Shown piece by piece: positions 43,236-50,752 of a stretch of DNA of 64,000 bases. The number at the start of each line of letters is the position of its first letter. Within the stretch, counting starts at the first letter, position 1. The notes beneath the pieces are model-generated. The model had not been told where the DNA came from and did no database searches. It worked only from the letters and a program-made list of their open reading frames with translations. The translations under genes were made by a program, and so were the position numbers. The DNA comes from JAXLVB01 sp046329195. GTDB lineage: Bacteria > Bacteroidota > Bacteroidia > Cytophagales > Spirosomataceae. The stretch spans positions 558,001 to 622,000 of the forward strand of contig JAXLVB010000001.1 of assembly GCA_046329195.1 (NCBI GenBank), in the 5' to 3' direction.

Positions 43236-45440
43236 CTAAAGAGTCAACTGTAACGAAACTGCGGTCCCTCGGTTAGGTTGGGAGTCAATCTGAACTCTTC
43301 CTTGTAGCAAACTGGCTCGATAGTACATGTTGTTGATACCGTTGCCTTTGGCAACAGTCTGTGGGTCAAAGCCAACACCATCGTCTTGGATACATAATTT
43401 GAGCCAATTATCCTCTAACTGCAGCTTGACGGTAGCGTGTTGGGCTTTGGCATATTTCACTAAGTTGTTAATAGCTTCTTTGTAAAACAGATAAAAGTCT
43501 CGCCGCTTGTCCATAGGCAGTTTCAAGTGGCCTGTTTGGTCTGGGAAGTTCAGTTCGTATTGAATATTAGCGCCTTCCAGCATGTCGGAGGCGTAGCGTT
43601 TCATCCGAATCAGCAAATTATCGATGTCGTCGTATTGAGGGTTAATATTCCACACAATATCGCCGAGGCTCTCACTAATCCGCTGGATATTCTCGCCCGA
43701 TTGAAGTAGGTATTCAGTAGCCTGGGGGGTATTGGTAAGACTGCGCTTGGCCAACTCGTTAAGGATATTAATGTTAGTAAGCGATGAGCCGATTTCGTCA
43801 TGTAAATCTTTTGAGATGTTATTCCGAATAGCCAATAAAGCCTCTTTTTCTTGCAACTGTTTGCGTAACTGATAGCGGTTGAACAATACCCACGCCAACA
43901 GTGCCACCAATAATACTGCTACTAAGCCAATACTTTGGAGCAAACGTTGGCGTTGTAGTTGCTTATCTTTCAACTCCTTGTCTTGCTCCGTGAGTTGTAA
44001 CTGCTGATTGGCTAATTGTAGCTGTTGTTCTTTGTTTTTGGTGAGTAATATTTGCTTTTCAAACAGTTCTTTCTGTTGCAAGAAAACCGCCTCTCGGAGT
44101 TTTTTCTGTTGAGTCAGTAGTTTTATTTCGTCTTCTTTCTGCTGTGCTTGCAGTTTATCGCCTGCAATGATGGCTTTCTGTTTTTCAATTTCCAACTGTT
44201 TGATACGTTGTTCGGTATTCAATTTAGCAATCTCAAAATCCTTCCGTTCCGACTCGTATTTTACTTGTAGTTCGGCAATGTTCTTTTTCACCTGAACATT
44301 CACGAGGCTGTCTTTGAGTGAGTGGTATTGGGTCAGATGGGTATAGGCGTTCGTAAAATCGTGGTTGCGTTCGTAATAAGCTGCTTTGCTAGCATAAATG
44401 TCTCGTAAGATTTCTTTTCGGCCTAGTGAGTCGGCCAGCCGAGTCGCTTTAGTATAATACGCTTCCACGAGGTCTTTCTTTCCTGCTTTAGCTGCCAATT
44501 CGGCGGCTAGCTTACTTTTGTTGGCTACGCCCGGCAAATCGTTGGTTTCGGAACTAATAGCCAGCGATTGTTGAATAGCTGACAAGGCTTCAGTATATTT
44601 TTGCTGGCGGTCCAAAAGCAGTGCCAAGTTAAAATAACCTTGAGTCAGATGCTTTTTTTGCCCATTTATCTTGGCATATCTCATCGCTTTTTGTTGATAT
44701 ACCACCGCCGAGTCGAGTTGGTTATAAGTAGAATACATGGTACTCAGATTTCCAGATACTGTAGCCAAGCCAGCAACATTCCCATTCTTCTCGTGTACTT
44801 TTAAGGCTTCTTTGGCATAGCGCACAGCGTCTTCTTGGTTGCCAAGTCTAAAAAAAGTATTAGCCAAATTCCCTGCCGAATTAGCCCAACCGTGTAAATC
44901 ACCGAGGCGCTCGTGCAGTTTCATGGCTTTTAGATACCAAGCCGCTTCTTGCTCTCGCTGCCCTCGCTTGCCACTGACTACTCCCAAATCATTGTATAAA
45001 ATAGCCGTATATTTCGAGCCTTCTTTTTCGAAATGGGTAGTAAGGGCTTGCTGAAAAAAATGTTCGGCGGCGGGCAGGTCGTTATTGTACATGCTGTACT
45101 TGCCTTGTTGGGTTTCGGCAATGGCCAGCATAAACGAGTCGTGCAATTGTTGCGCTATTCGGATGCCTGTGTCCCAATAGTGTTTGACATCAGCGTTTTC
45201 GGTATTTTCTACTTGTAGATAAGCAATTTTGAGATTAGCCCAGCCTTCGCCTCGCAGCATATGCGTTTTTTGGCTGAGTTGGAGGGCTTTTTGGGCGTAG
45301 CGCATGGCCTGCGCCATTTCGGCGGCGGCATCAGCCGAGTCGAGCAGGGCATAAATGCGGGTAGAGTCGGCCTTCGTGTACGATTGCGCCAATGCACTCA
45401 GTGAAGAGCTTATCAATACGAAAAAAAGGAAGTTTTTCAT
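43236..45440 (-). CDS. TPR-containing sensor histidine kinase (HisKA_3 type)
   Basis: From the ATG at 45440 this is a 734-residue kinase (signal peptide MKNFLFFVLISSSLSALAQ). A periplasmic TPR array spans about 25-390 (repeats such as YNDLGVVSGKRGQREQEAAW and AGNLANTFFRLGNQEDAV). A long coiled coil (about 395-500) rich in Lys/Gln/Glu and one membrane helix (about 505-528) follow. The HisKA_3 dimerisation domain has phospho-acceptor His547 in ISKDLHDEIGSS, and a HATPase_c domain (N box EAINNLVKYAKA, G box DDGVGFDP) ends the protein. This is the NarX/DesK-like class that pairs with NarL regulators. The stimulus is unknown. Confidence 0.93.
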   Translation of the reverse strand: MKNFLFFVLISSSLSALAQSYTKADSTRIYALLDSADAAAEMAQAMRYAQKALQLSQKTHMLRGEGWANLKIAYLQVENTENADVKHYWDTGIRIAQQLHDSFMLAIAETQQGKYSMYNNDLPAAEHFFQQALTTHFEKEGSKYTAILYNDLGVVSGKRGQREQEAAWYLKAMKLHERLGDLHGWANSAGNLANTFFRLGNQEDAVRYAKEALKVHEKNGNVAGLATVSGNLSTMYSTYNQLDSAVVYQQKAMRYAKINGQKKHLTQGYFNLALLLDRQQKYTEALSAIQQSLAISSETNDLPGVANKSKLAAELAAKAGKKDLVEAYYTKATRLADSLGRKEILRDIYASKAAYYERNHDFTNAYTHLTQYHSLKDSLVNVQVKKNIAELQVKYESERKDFEIAKLNTEQRIKQLEIEKQKAIIAGDKLQAQQKEDEIKLLTQQKKLREAVFLQQKELFEKQILLTKNKEQQLQLANQQLQLTEQDKELKDKQLQRQRLLQSIGLVAVLLVALLAWVLFNRYQLRKQLQEKEALLAIRNNISKDLHDEIGSSLTNINILNELAKRSLTNTPQATEYLLQSGENIQRISESLGDIVWNINPQYDDIDNLLIRMKRYASDMLEGANIQYELNFPDQTGHLKLPMDKRRDFYLFYKEAINNLVKYAKAQHATVKLQLEDNWLKLCIQDDGVGFDPQTVAKGNGINNMYYRASLLQGRVQIDSQPNRGTAVSLQLTL

Positions 45441-45540
45441 AAAGTTCACTGAGATCCTGGGCAATTATACAACTATCAATCAACAAGTTACAAAGATTTT
45501 AATTATGCCACAATTTTTGTTTCATCATTTACATAATATA

Positions 45541-45583
45541 ACAAAACAAAGAGTAGAAATCAACCCGTCACGGTGACTTCTAC
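45541..45583 (-). terminator. Terminator-like hairpin after the serine hydrolase gene
   Basis: On the minus strand GTAGAAGTCACC (plus 45583-45572) pairs with the complementary GTAGAAATCA region (45553-45562) with one G-T wobble, and is followed by TCTTTGTTTTGT. It lies about 45 bases after the serine hydrolase stop and upstream of the sensor kinase. Confidence 0.55.
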
Positions 45584-45625
45584 CCTTTACAACTTATCTT
45601 TCTTTTGGAAGTAATAAAAAATAAC

Positions 45626-46708
45626 TTAGCGGTTGTACTGCTCCACAAGGTGGAGCAACAACACATTCAGCCCTGCATCAGCCTGTTCTGACTGGATATT
45701 GGCAAACAAAATGAAAGCTCGGTTGGCGTGTGGATACACATAGACTTTGGTAAGAAACGAGCCCGGATTGCCCCGATGATAGGAATAACGATACGATGCT
45801 TCGGTTTTCCACTCCCAACCAAAGGCAAAGTCTTCGGCTCCGTAGTGCATTTGCTCAAATTCTGCTTGGGTAAATGCCTCTGATTTTCCTAATAGCCCCT
45901 GTAGATGTAGTTGAACAAACTTCACAAAATCAGGTAAGCTGGCTTTCACATTCCCCGCCGACGACAACCAGTTGAGTTTGTGATTATCGGCAGGTTTTTC
46001 GGGTACAACCCCTTCGGTATGCCCCCACGTTTGGGTAGGGTCTTTGTAATTGGGCTGACCAAACCCCAACTCTATGCCCAACGATTGCCCCAATTCTGTT
46101 ACTAATGTGGTGTACTCTTTGCCACTCACTTTCTCCAACATCAGCCCAACCGCCACATAGGCAGGATTTGACCAGTAGATTTTCTTTTGCTCGGCTACGG
46201 GTTGTTGTCGAAGTATCCACGCCATAAACCGATACCGCTGCTGCTGTGCCCTACCCGAAACCTCCTTGAGCGTTGGACGGTCGTAGGTGTATGTCCAACT
46301 GGGTAGGTTTGCTCGAAAGGTCAGTAAATCACGCAACGTAAACGCATGATAAGCTGGATTACTCTGTGCCTTTAGCTCAGGATACAGGTCAAAAAAACGG
46401 GTGTCCCAAGTGATTTTCCCTTGTTTTACCAGCTGCCAAGCCAAGTAACTCGTAATGGTCTTGGTGTTGGAGCCAATCCGAAACTGGTCCGACAGCGCAG
46501 CTTTTAGCGATGATTTTGCCTTTTTCAGGCCCAGCGCATGGATTTCAAGCACTTGCTCTGCCGAAACAACCGCATAATTGATGGCTGGAAGTTGATACAC
46601 TCTCCGAATGCTGTCGGCAAACGCTTCGGTAGATTGGGCATGGGTAAATGGATTTCCTCCTACAAGTAGTAAGAGGCAAAGAACCCTAAAACGAAACAAA
46701 TATTTCAA
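45626..46708 (-). CDS. Serine hydrolase of the class C beta-lactamase family
   Basis: A 360-residue exported protein (signal peptide ending PFTHAQ). The SxxK motif is Ser80-Asn-Thr-Lys83 in RIGSNTKTITSYL. Where family members have YxN, this one reads IYWSNPAYVAVG, so the aligned Tyr of the usual YSN appears as Trp179 with a Tyr beside it. The C-terminal KTG-equivalent region is YHRGNPGSF. It belongs to the broad beta-lactamase/DD-peptidase/esterase family (COG1680). The sequence does not say whether it acts on peptidoglycan, beta-lactams or small esters; resistance should not be inferred. It has its own terminator-like hairpin. Confidence 0.85.
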   Translation of the reverse strand: MKYLFRFRVLCLLLLVGGNPFTHAQSTEAFADSIRRVYQLPAINYAVVSAEQVLEIHALGLKKAKSSLKAALSDQFRIGSNTKTITSYLAWQLVKQGKITWDTRFFDLYPELKAQSNPAYHAFTLRDLLTFRANLPSWTYTYDRPTLKEVSGRAQQQRYRFMAWILRQQPVAEQKKIYWSNPAYVAVGLMLEKVSGKEYTTLVTELGQSLGIELGFGQPNYKDPTQTWGHTEGVVPEKPADNHKLNWLSSAGNVKASLPDFVKFVQLHLQGLLGKSEAFTQAEFEQMHYGAEDFAFGWEWKTEASYRYSYHRGNPGSFLTKVYVYPHANRAFILFANIQSEQADAGLNVLLLHLVEQYNR

Positions 46709-46744
46709 TGGAAAATTGACTAACTACATTTGAAAAATAAAACC

Positions 46745-49039
46745 CTACAAAATTCGCAACTTAGCAAAACTCAGCAATAAGGTCTTTTCGCCTTGGGTGT
46801 CAAATTTCACAGTTGCTTTCCGTCCGCCGCTGGCGGGGTCTGTTTCTATTTTGGTTACCACTCCCAATCCAAACTTAGGATGCTCTACTTTTTGACCTGC
46901 TGCTAAAGTAGAAGTGTCGCTGGGTTTAAAATCGCCCGATGGAGTAGCTGGTGGTGACGAAGGGGTAGCCGTTTTGACAGGTTGAAAGCTACCACTATTC
47001 GCTTTTTTGACAAGGTTCTGAATAAAATTAGTACCGCTACTGCCAAAATCATCGTCTCTTCCATAGCCTCGCTCATTACGCACCCGGGTGCGAGATACCT
47101 TGAGGTACTTTACATCTATTTCGTTCAAGAAACGGCTTGGCTCACAAGGCTTTAAACGTCCATACTGATAGCGAGATTCGGCGTAGCTTAGGTGAAGTTT
47201 CTTCTCTGCACGAGTAATAGCTACATAAAACAAGCGGCGTTCTTCCTCCAAATCATCTCGACTTTCGAGCATCATTTGGCTGGGAAACAGGTCTTCTTCC
47301 AGCCCTACAATATACACGTGTTTGTATTCCAAGCCTTTGGCTTGGTGAATGGTCATGAGCGTCACCCGGTCGGCGTCGTCTTCATCATCACCTTCATCCG
47401 CTGAAGTCAACAACATCACGGTTTGGAGAAAAGCTCCCAGCGATTTGTCTTCATTATCGGGGTTATCCACAAACTGTTTGATAGAATTGAGCAATTCTTG
47501 TACGTTTTCGTAGCGACTCAAGCCCTCCACTGTTTTGTCTTCGTGAAGCTCTTTCAATATCCCCGACGACTTAGCAACATGGCTGGCAACTTCGTAAGCA
47601 TCTTTTCCTTTCTCAACCATTAGTTTGTAGGACTTTATCAGGTCTGAGAACCCCTCTATCGCCCCCGACCACCGCCCAGCGTTGTAGGATTGGATATTAC
47701 TTGCCACCTCCCATACCGAGACGCCCTGCTCAGCAGCTGTAACCGTAATTTTGGCTACAGTAGTATCACCAATCCCCCGTTTGGGGGTGTTAATAATCCG
47801 TTTGAACGCTTCTTCGTCTTGTTGGTTGATCGTAAATTTCAAATATCCCAACACATCCTTGATTTCTCGACGTTGATAGAACGATAAGCCTCCCACAATC
47901 CGATATTTGATATTTAGTCTCCGAAGGGCTTCTTCAAACGACCGTGACTGGGCATTGGTTCGGTACAGAATCGCAAAGTCATTGTTACGGAGGCCATCAG
48001 CCATTTTTGCTTCAAAAATTCCTGTAGCTACTAACCGAGCTTCCTCGGTATCAGAAGCTGCTTTTATCACATCGATAAGGTGTCCTTCCTCGTTATCGGT
48101 CCATACTTCTTTGCGTAGTTGGGCTTTGTTTCGAGCAATCACCGAGTTAGCGGCATTCACGATATTTTGAGTGCTTCGGTAGTTTTGCTCCAAGCGAATG
48201 GTGGTAAGATCGGGGTAATCTTTCTCAAAATTGAGGATATTCTGGATATTGGCCCCCCGAAACGCATAGATACTCTGAGCGTCGTCGCCTACCACGCAGA
48301 TATTTTGATGAACAGCGGCCAGTTTTCGAGTAATCAAGTATTGCGACACGTTGGTGTCTTGAAACTCGTCCACCATGATGTACTTGAACTTGTGCTGATA
48401 CTTGTTAAGGATGGCTGGGAAATCTCGAAACAACACGTTGGTATTAAACAACAAATCGTCAAAATCCATGGCGTTAGCCTTGAAACACCGCAGAGCATAG
48501 AGTTGATACAGTTTACCGATTTCAGGCAAGCGAGCAGCTGCATCATCCGCTTGAATAATGGGGTCGGCAAGGTACTTTTCGGGCGAGACCAATCGGTTTT
48601 TAGCCCCCGAAATACGGTTAAATACTACATTGGGTTTGTAAATTTTATCGTCCAACCCCCGCTCCTTGATAATGCTTTTCAAGAGTGATTTTGAGTCGTC
48701 GGTATCGTAGATAGTAAAATCAGAGGTATAACCGAGGGCTTTCCCTTCAAAACGCAGGATTTTTGCGAAAACGCTGTGAAAAGTTCCCATCCAGATGGCT
48801 TTGGCATCGGGGCCAATGACTCGCTCAATCCGCTCACGCATTTCGCCAGCGGCTTTATTGGTGAAGGTAAGCAACAAAATCTGAAACGGGTCAACACCCC
48901 GTCCAATCAGATTAGCCGTCCGAAAGGTCAGCACTCGTGTTTTGCCAGAGCCAGCACCCGCAATAATCATCAGTGGACCATTGAGGTGTTCGGCAGCTTG
49001 GCGTTGAGGTTCGTTTAATCCTGAAAGGAAATCAGTCAT
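46745..49039 (-). CDS. pcrA: PcrA/UvrD-type ATP-dependent DNA helicase
   Basis: A 764-residue superfamily 1A 3'-5' helicase for repair and replication-fork clearance. Motifs in order: Q motif LNEPQRQAAE, Walker A AGAGSGKT (27-34), TFTNKAA (Ia), VDEFQDTN (II), GDDAQSIYAFRGA (III), RLEQNYRST (IV), VTLMTIHQAKGLEYKHVYI (V), and LFYVAITRAEKKL (VI). The C-terminal tail ends with a Tudor-like PcrA domain (GQKVEHPKFGLGVVTKIE), which favours PcrA over UvrD or Rep. I chose the ATG at 49039 (MTDFLSGLNEPQ) over one seven codons upstream. It is divergent from the ATPase/TOPRIM pair. Confidence 0.94.
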   Translation of the reverse strand: MTDFLSGLNEPQRQAAEHLNGPLMIIAGAGSGKTRVLTFRTANLIGRGVDPFQILLLTFTNKAAGEMRERIERVIGPDAKAIWMGTFHSVFAKILRFEGKALGYTSDFTIYDTDDSKSLLKSIIKERGLDDKIYKPNVVFNRISGAKNRLVSPEKYLADPIIQADDAAARLPEIGKLYQLYALRCFKANAMDFDDLLFNTNVLFRDFPAILNKYQHKFKYIMVDEFQDTNVSQYLITRKLAAVHQNICVVGDDAQSIYAFRGANIQNILNFEKDYPDLTTIRLEQNYRSTQNIVNAANSVIARNKAQLRKEVWTDNEEGHLIDVIKAASDTEEARLVATGIFEAKMADGLRNNDFAILYRTNAQSRSFEEALRRLNIKYRIVGGLSFYQRREIKDVLGYLKFTINQQDEEAFKRIINTPKRGIGDTTVAKITVTAAEQGVSVWEVASNIQSYNAGRWSGAIEGFSDLIKSYKLMVEKGKDAYEVASHVAKSSGILKELHEDKTVEGLSRYENVQELLNSIKQFVDNPDNEDKSLGAFLQTVMLLTSADEGDDEDDADRVTLMTIHQAKGLEYKHVYIVGLEEDLFPSQMMLESRDDLEEERRLFYVAITRAEKKLHLSYAESRYQYGRLKPCEPSRFLNEIDVKYLKVSRTRVRNERGYGRDDDFGSSGTNFIQNLVKKANSGSFQPVKTATPSSPPATPSGDFKPSDTSTLAAGQKVEHPKFGLGVVTKIETDPASGGRKATVKFDTQGEKTLLLSFAKLRIL

Positions 49040-49079
49040 ACAATCCAAATTAGACTTCAAAGTTACAAAAGTAGTAGGG

Positions 49080-49109
49080 TTGTTGTTTACAAAATATCTT
49101 CTAACTTTG
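49080..49109 (+). promoter_or_regulatory. Consensus Bacteroidota promoter of the ATPase/TOPRIM pair
   Basis: TTG (49080-49082), a 19-bp spacer, then TAACTTTG (49102-49109), a full match to the TTTG-N19-TAnnTTTG pattern apart from the first T. It lies 21 bases upstream of the ATG at 49131, so the pair has its own, probably constitutive, promoter and a very short leader. Confidence 0.72.
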
Positions 49110-49130
49110 AATACGAAAAATCAAAATATC

Positions 49131-50147
49131 ATGGTGAAGCAGATTTTTATTCAAAACTTTAAGTCAATCAAGGAATTAGAGTTTGAAGCCAAGCGAGTAA
49201 ATATTTTTATTGGCGAGCCGAATACGGGTAAGTCTAATATCTTGGAGGCATTGGGATTATACTCTGTTATTCATAAACCTACTGATTTAAAAAACTTCAC
49301 ACGATTCAAAGATGTCAGTAACTTGTTTTATCAAAATAACCCTCTTAATCCAATTAAAATTTTCTTACATAGTGAGAAACAACTTATGCTATACCCAAAA
49401 AAATCTCTTGTTGATATTAACACAGAAGAGCAAGTCTATCAAGTGGGTATCGGCGATAAAAATGATTTTTTTGTAAAGTTCGACTTTTCCAGTGAAGGAA
49501 AATATCTAAATTTTTATGATGTAAATTATGCTTTAAATACTCTTGGTTTCAAGGATATTATGTATTATAAATTCCAACCAATAACAGTCTTTCCTTCTAA
49601 ATTTGTCTTTCATCTTTTACCTCCTTTTGGAGAAAATTTATTTGAAATACTTTATACCAATCGACTGGTAAAAAACGAAGTAGAAAGGATTTTAGAAGAA
49701 AAAGGTTATAAGCTGTTTTTGGAGACAAAAAATAGAGATATAAGTTTCGTGGTGGCAAATGACTCTTCCTTATTGGGATATCCATATGAAACCCTCTCCG
49801 ATACATTACAACGCATTATTTTCTACACGGCTGCTATAGAAAGCAATAAGAACGCCGTACTGCTTTTTGAAGAACCCGAAGCCAATACCTTTCCTTTTTA
49901 TACCAAAGAATTAGGCGAACGCATTGCTTACGACGAATCTAACCAATATTTTATTGTAACCCACAATCCTTATTTCTTGATGGCCTTGGTCGAAAAAACG
50001 CCAACCATAGACCTGAATGTATTTATTACGTATATGGACAATTATCAAACCAAGCTTCATCGTATTGCAGATGAAGAGCTTTCTGATGTGGTGGATTTGA
50101 ATACCAGCATTTTCTTTAACCTTGACCGCTTTCTAGCCCCAGCATGA
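49131..50147 (+). CDS. AAA-type (OLD/AAA_21-like) ATPase, gene 1 of a two-gene module
   Basis: A 338-residue SMC/ABC-like ATPase of the OLD/RecF type. Walker A is GEPNTGKS (28-35) right after the typical start IFIQNFKSIKELEFEAKRVN. Walker B is AVLLFEEPEANTFP with Glu247/Glu248, and the His switch is FIVTHNPYFLM. I see no long coiled coil; the insert between the two ATPase halves is about 190 residues and has no recognised domain. I use the ATG at 49131, since the upstream extension is not conserved-looking. The stop overlaps the next gene by four bases (ATGA). Base composition is noticeably more AT-rich than flanking genes, a sign of horizontal transfer. Members of this class power defence nucleases and other effectors. 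Confidence 0.85.
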   Translation: MVKQIFIQNFKSIKELEFEAKRVNIFIGEPNTGKSNILEALGLYSVIHKPTDLKNFTRFKDVSNLFYQNNPLNPIKIFLHSEKQLMLYPKKSLVDINTEEQVYQVGIGDKNDFFVKFDFSSEGKYLNFYDVNYALNTLGFKDIMYYKFQPITVFPSKFVFHLLPPFGENLFEILYTNRLVKNEVERILEEKGYKLFLETKNRDISFVVANDSSLLGYPYETLSDTLQRIIFYTAAIESNKNAVLLFEEPEANTFPFYTKELGERIAYDESNQYFIVTHNPYFLMALVEKTPTIDLNVFITYMDNYQTKLHRIADEELSDVVDLNTSIFFNLDRFLAPA

Positions 50148-50614
50148 AAACCGTAATTGTAGAAGGAATACCTGATGCTGCATTGATGAAAGTATTTGGT
50201 TTTACTACAAAGCAAATCATAAAAGAAGGTAGTAAAGGCAATGTCTGTAACCGTTTAGAGAAATCCACCCAAATGTTGGGTATGGTGGATGAAGATCCTA
50301 CTTCGGCAGGACAGCCTAAGTATTTAAAGTCCCTTACACTCACTGATGAACGATATGAAATAAAAACCTATTTTGATTCTCAAAGGCAGAACAAACTCAT
50401 CGTGCTTTGTCCAAATTTAGAAGAATGGTTATTGAATGTAGTACGAAAAGAAAAAGTAGAGTTGGACAAGTTGTTTGGGTTACCTACATCAGCCCAAAAG
50501 CTCCATAAAGTGATTAATCACGAAATACCTAAATTTGAAAAGCTTATCAACTCCCTAATCGAAAAAAATACTACCTCTATTGTTTATCTAAAGAACTCAG
50601 TTCTGGCAGACTAA
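50144..50614 (+). CDS. Small TOPRIM-like protein, gene 2 of the ATPase module
   Basis: A 156-residue protein translationally coupled to the ATPase gene (4-bp ATGA overlap). The N-terminus MKTVIVEGIPDA places Glu7 where TOPRIM domains carry their first metal-binding Glu. LGMVDEDPTSAG gives Asp49-x-Asp51, matching the TOPRIM DxD. The C-terminal half is helical (EEWLLNVVRKEKVELDKLF) with no recognised motif. OLD-family proteins fuse an ATPase with a TOPRIM nuclease; here the two parts are separate genes. The TOPRIM call rests on motif reading by eye and needs a structure-based check. Alternatives are a non-catalytic partner or an immunity-type protein. Confidence 0.6.
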   Translation: MKTVIVEGIPDAALMKVFGFTTKQIIKEGSKGNVCNRLEKSTQMLGMVDEDPTSAGQPKYLKSLTLTDERYEIKTYFDSQRQNKLIVLCPNLEEWLLNVVRKEKVELDKLFGLPTSAQKLHKVINHEIPKFEKLINSLIEKNTTSIVYLKNSVLAD

Positions 50615-50752
50615 CCCCATTCTTTTCGTCGAATCTTTCTGTGTAATCATCCTCTCATAATAGGAATAGAGGTAGTTTTCAGTCATTTACTCATAATTTT
50701 TAATAAACTTTGTTTTGTTCTCATTGTCTATGAGAGAAACAACACACAGGTC

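Noticed and set aside
45626..46708. Antibiotic-resistance beta-lactamase
   Set aside because: Only broad class C/esterase family features are seen, and the second motif is altered; no support for resistance.
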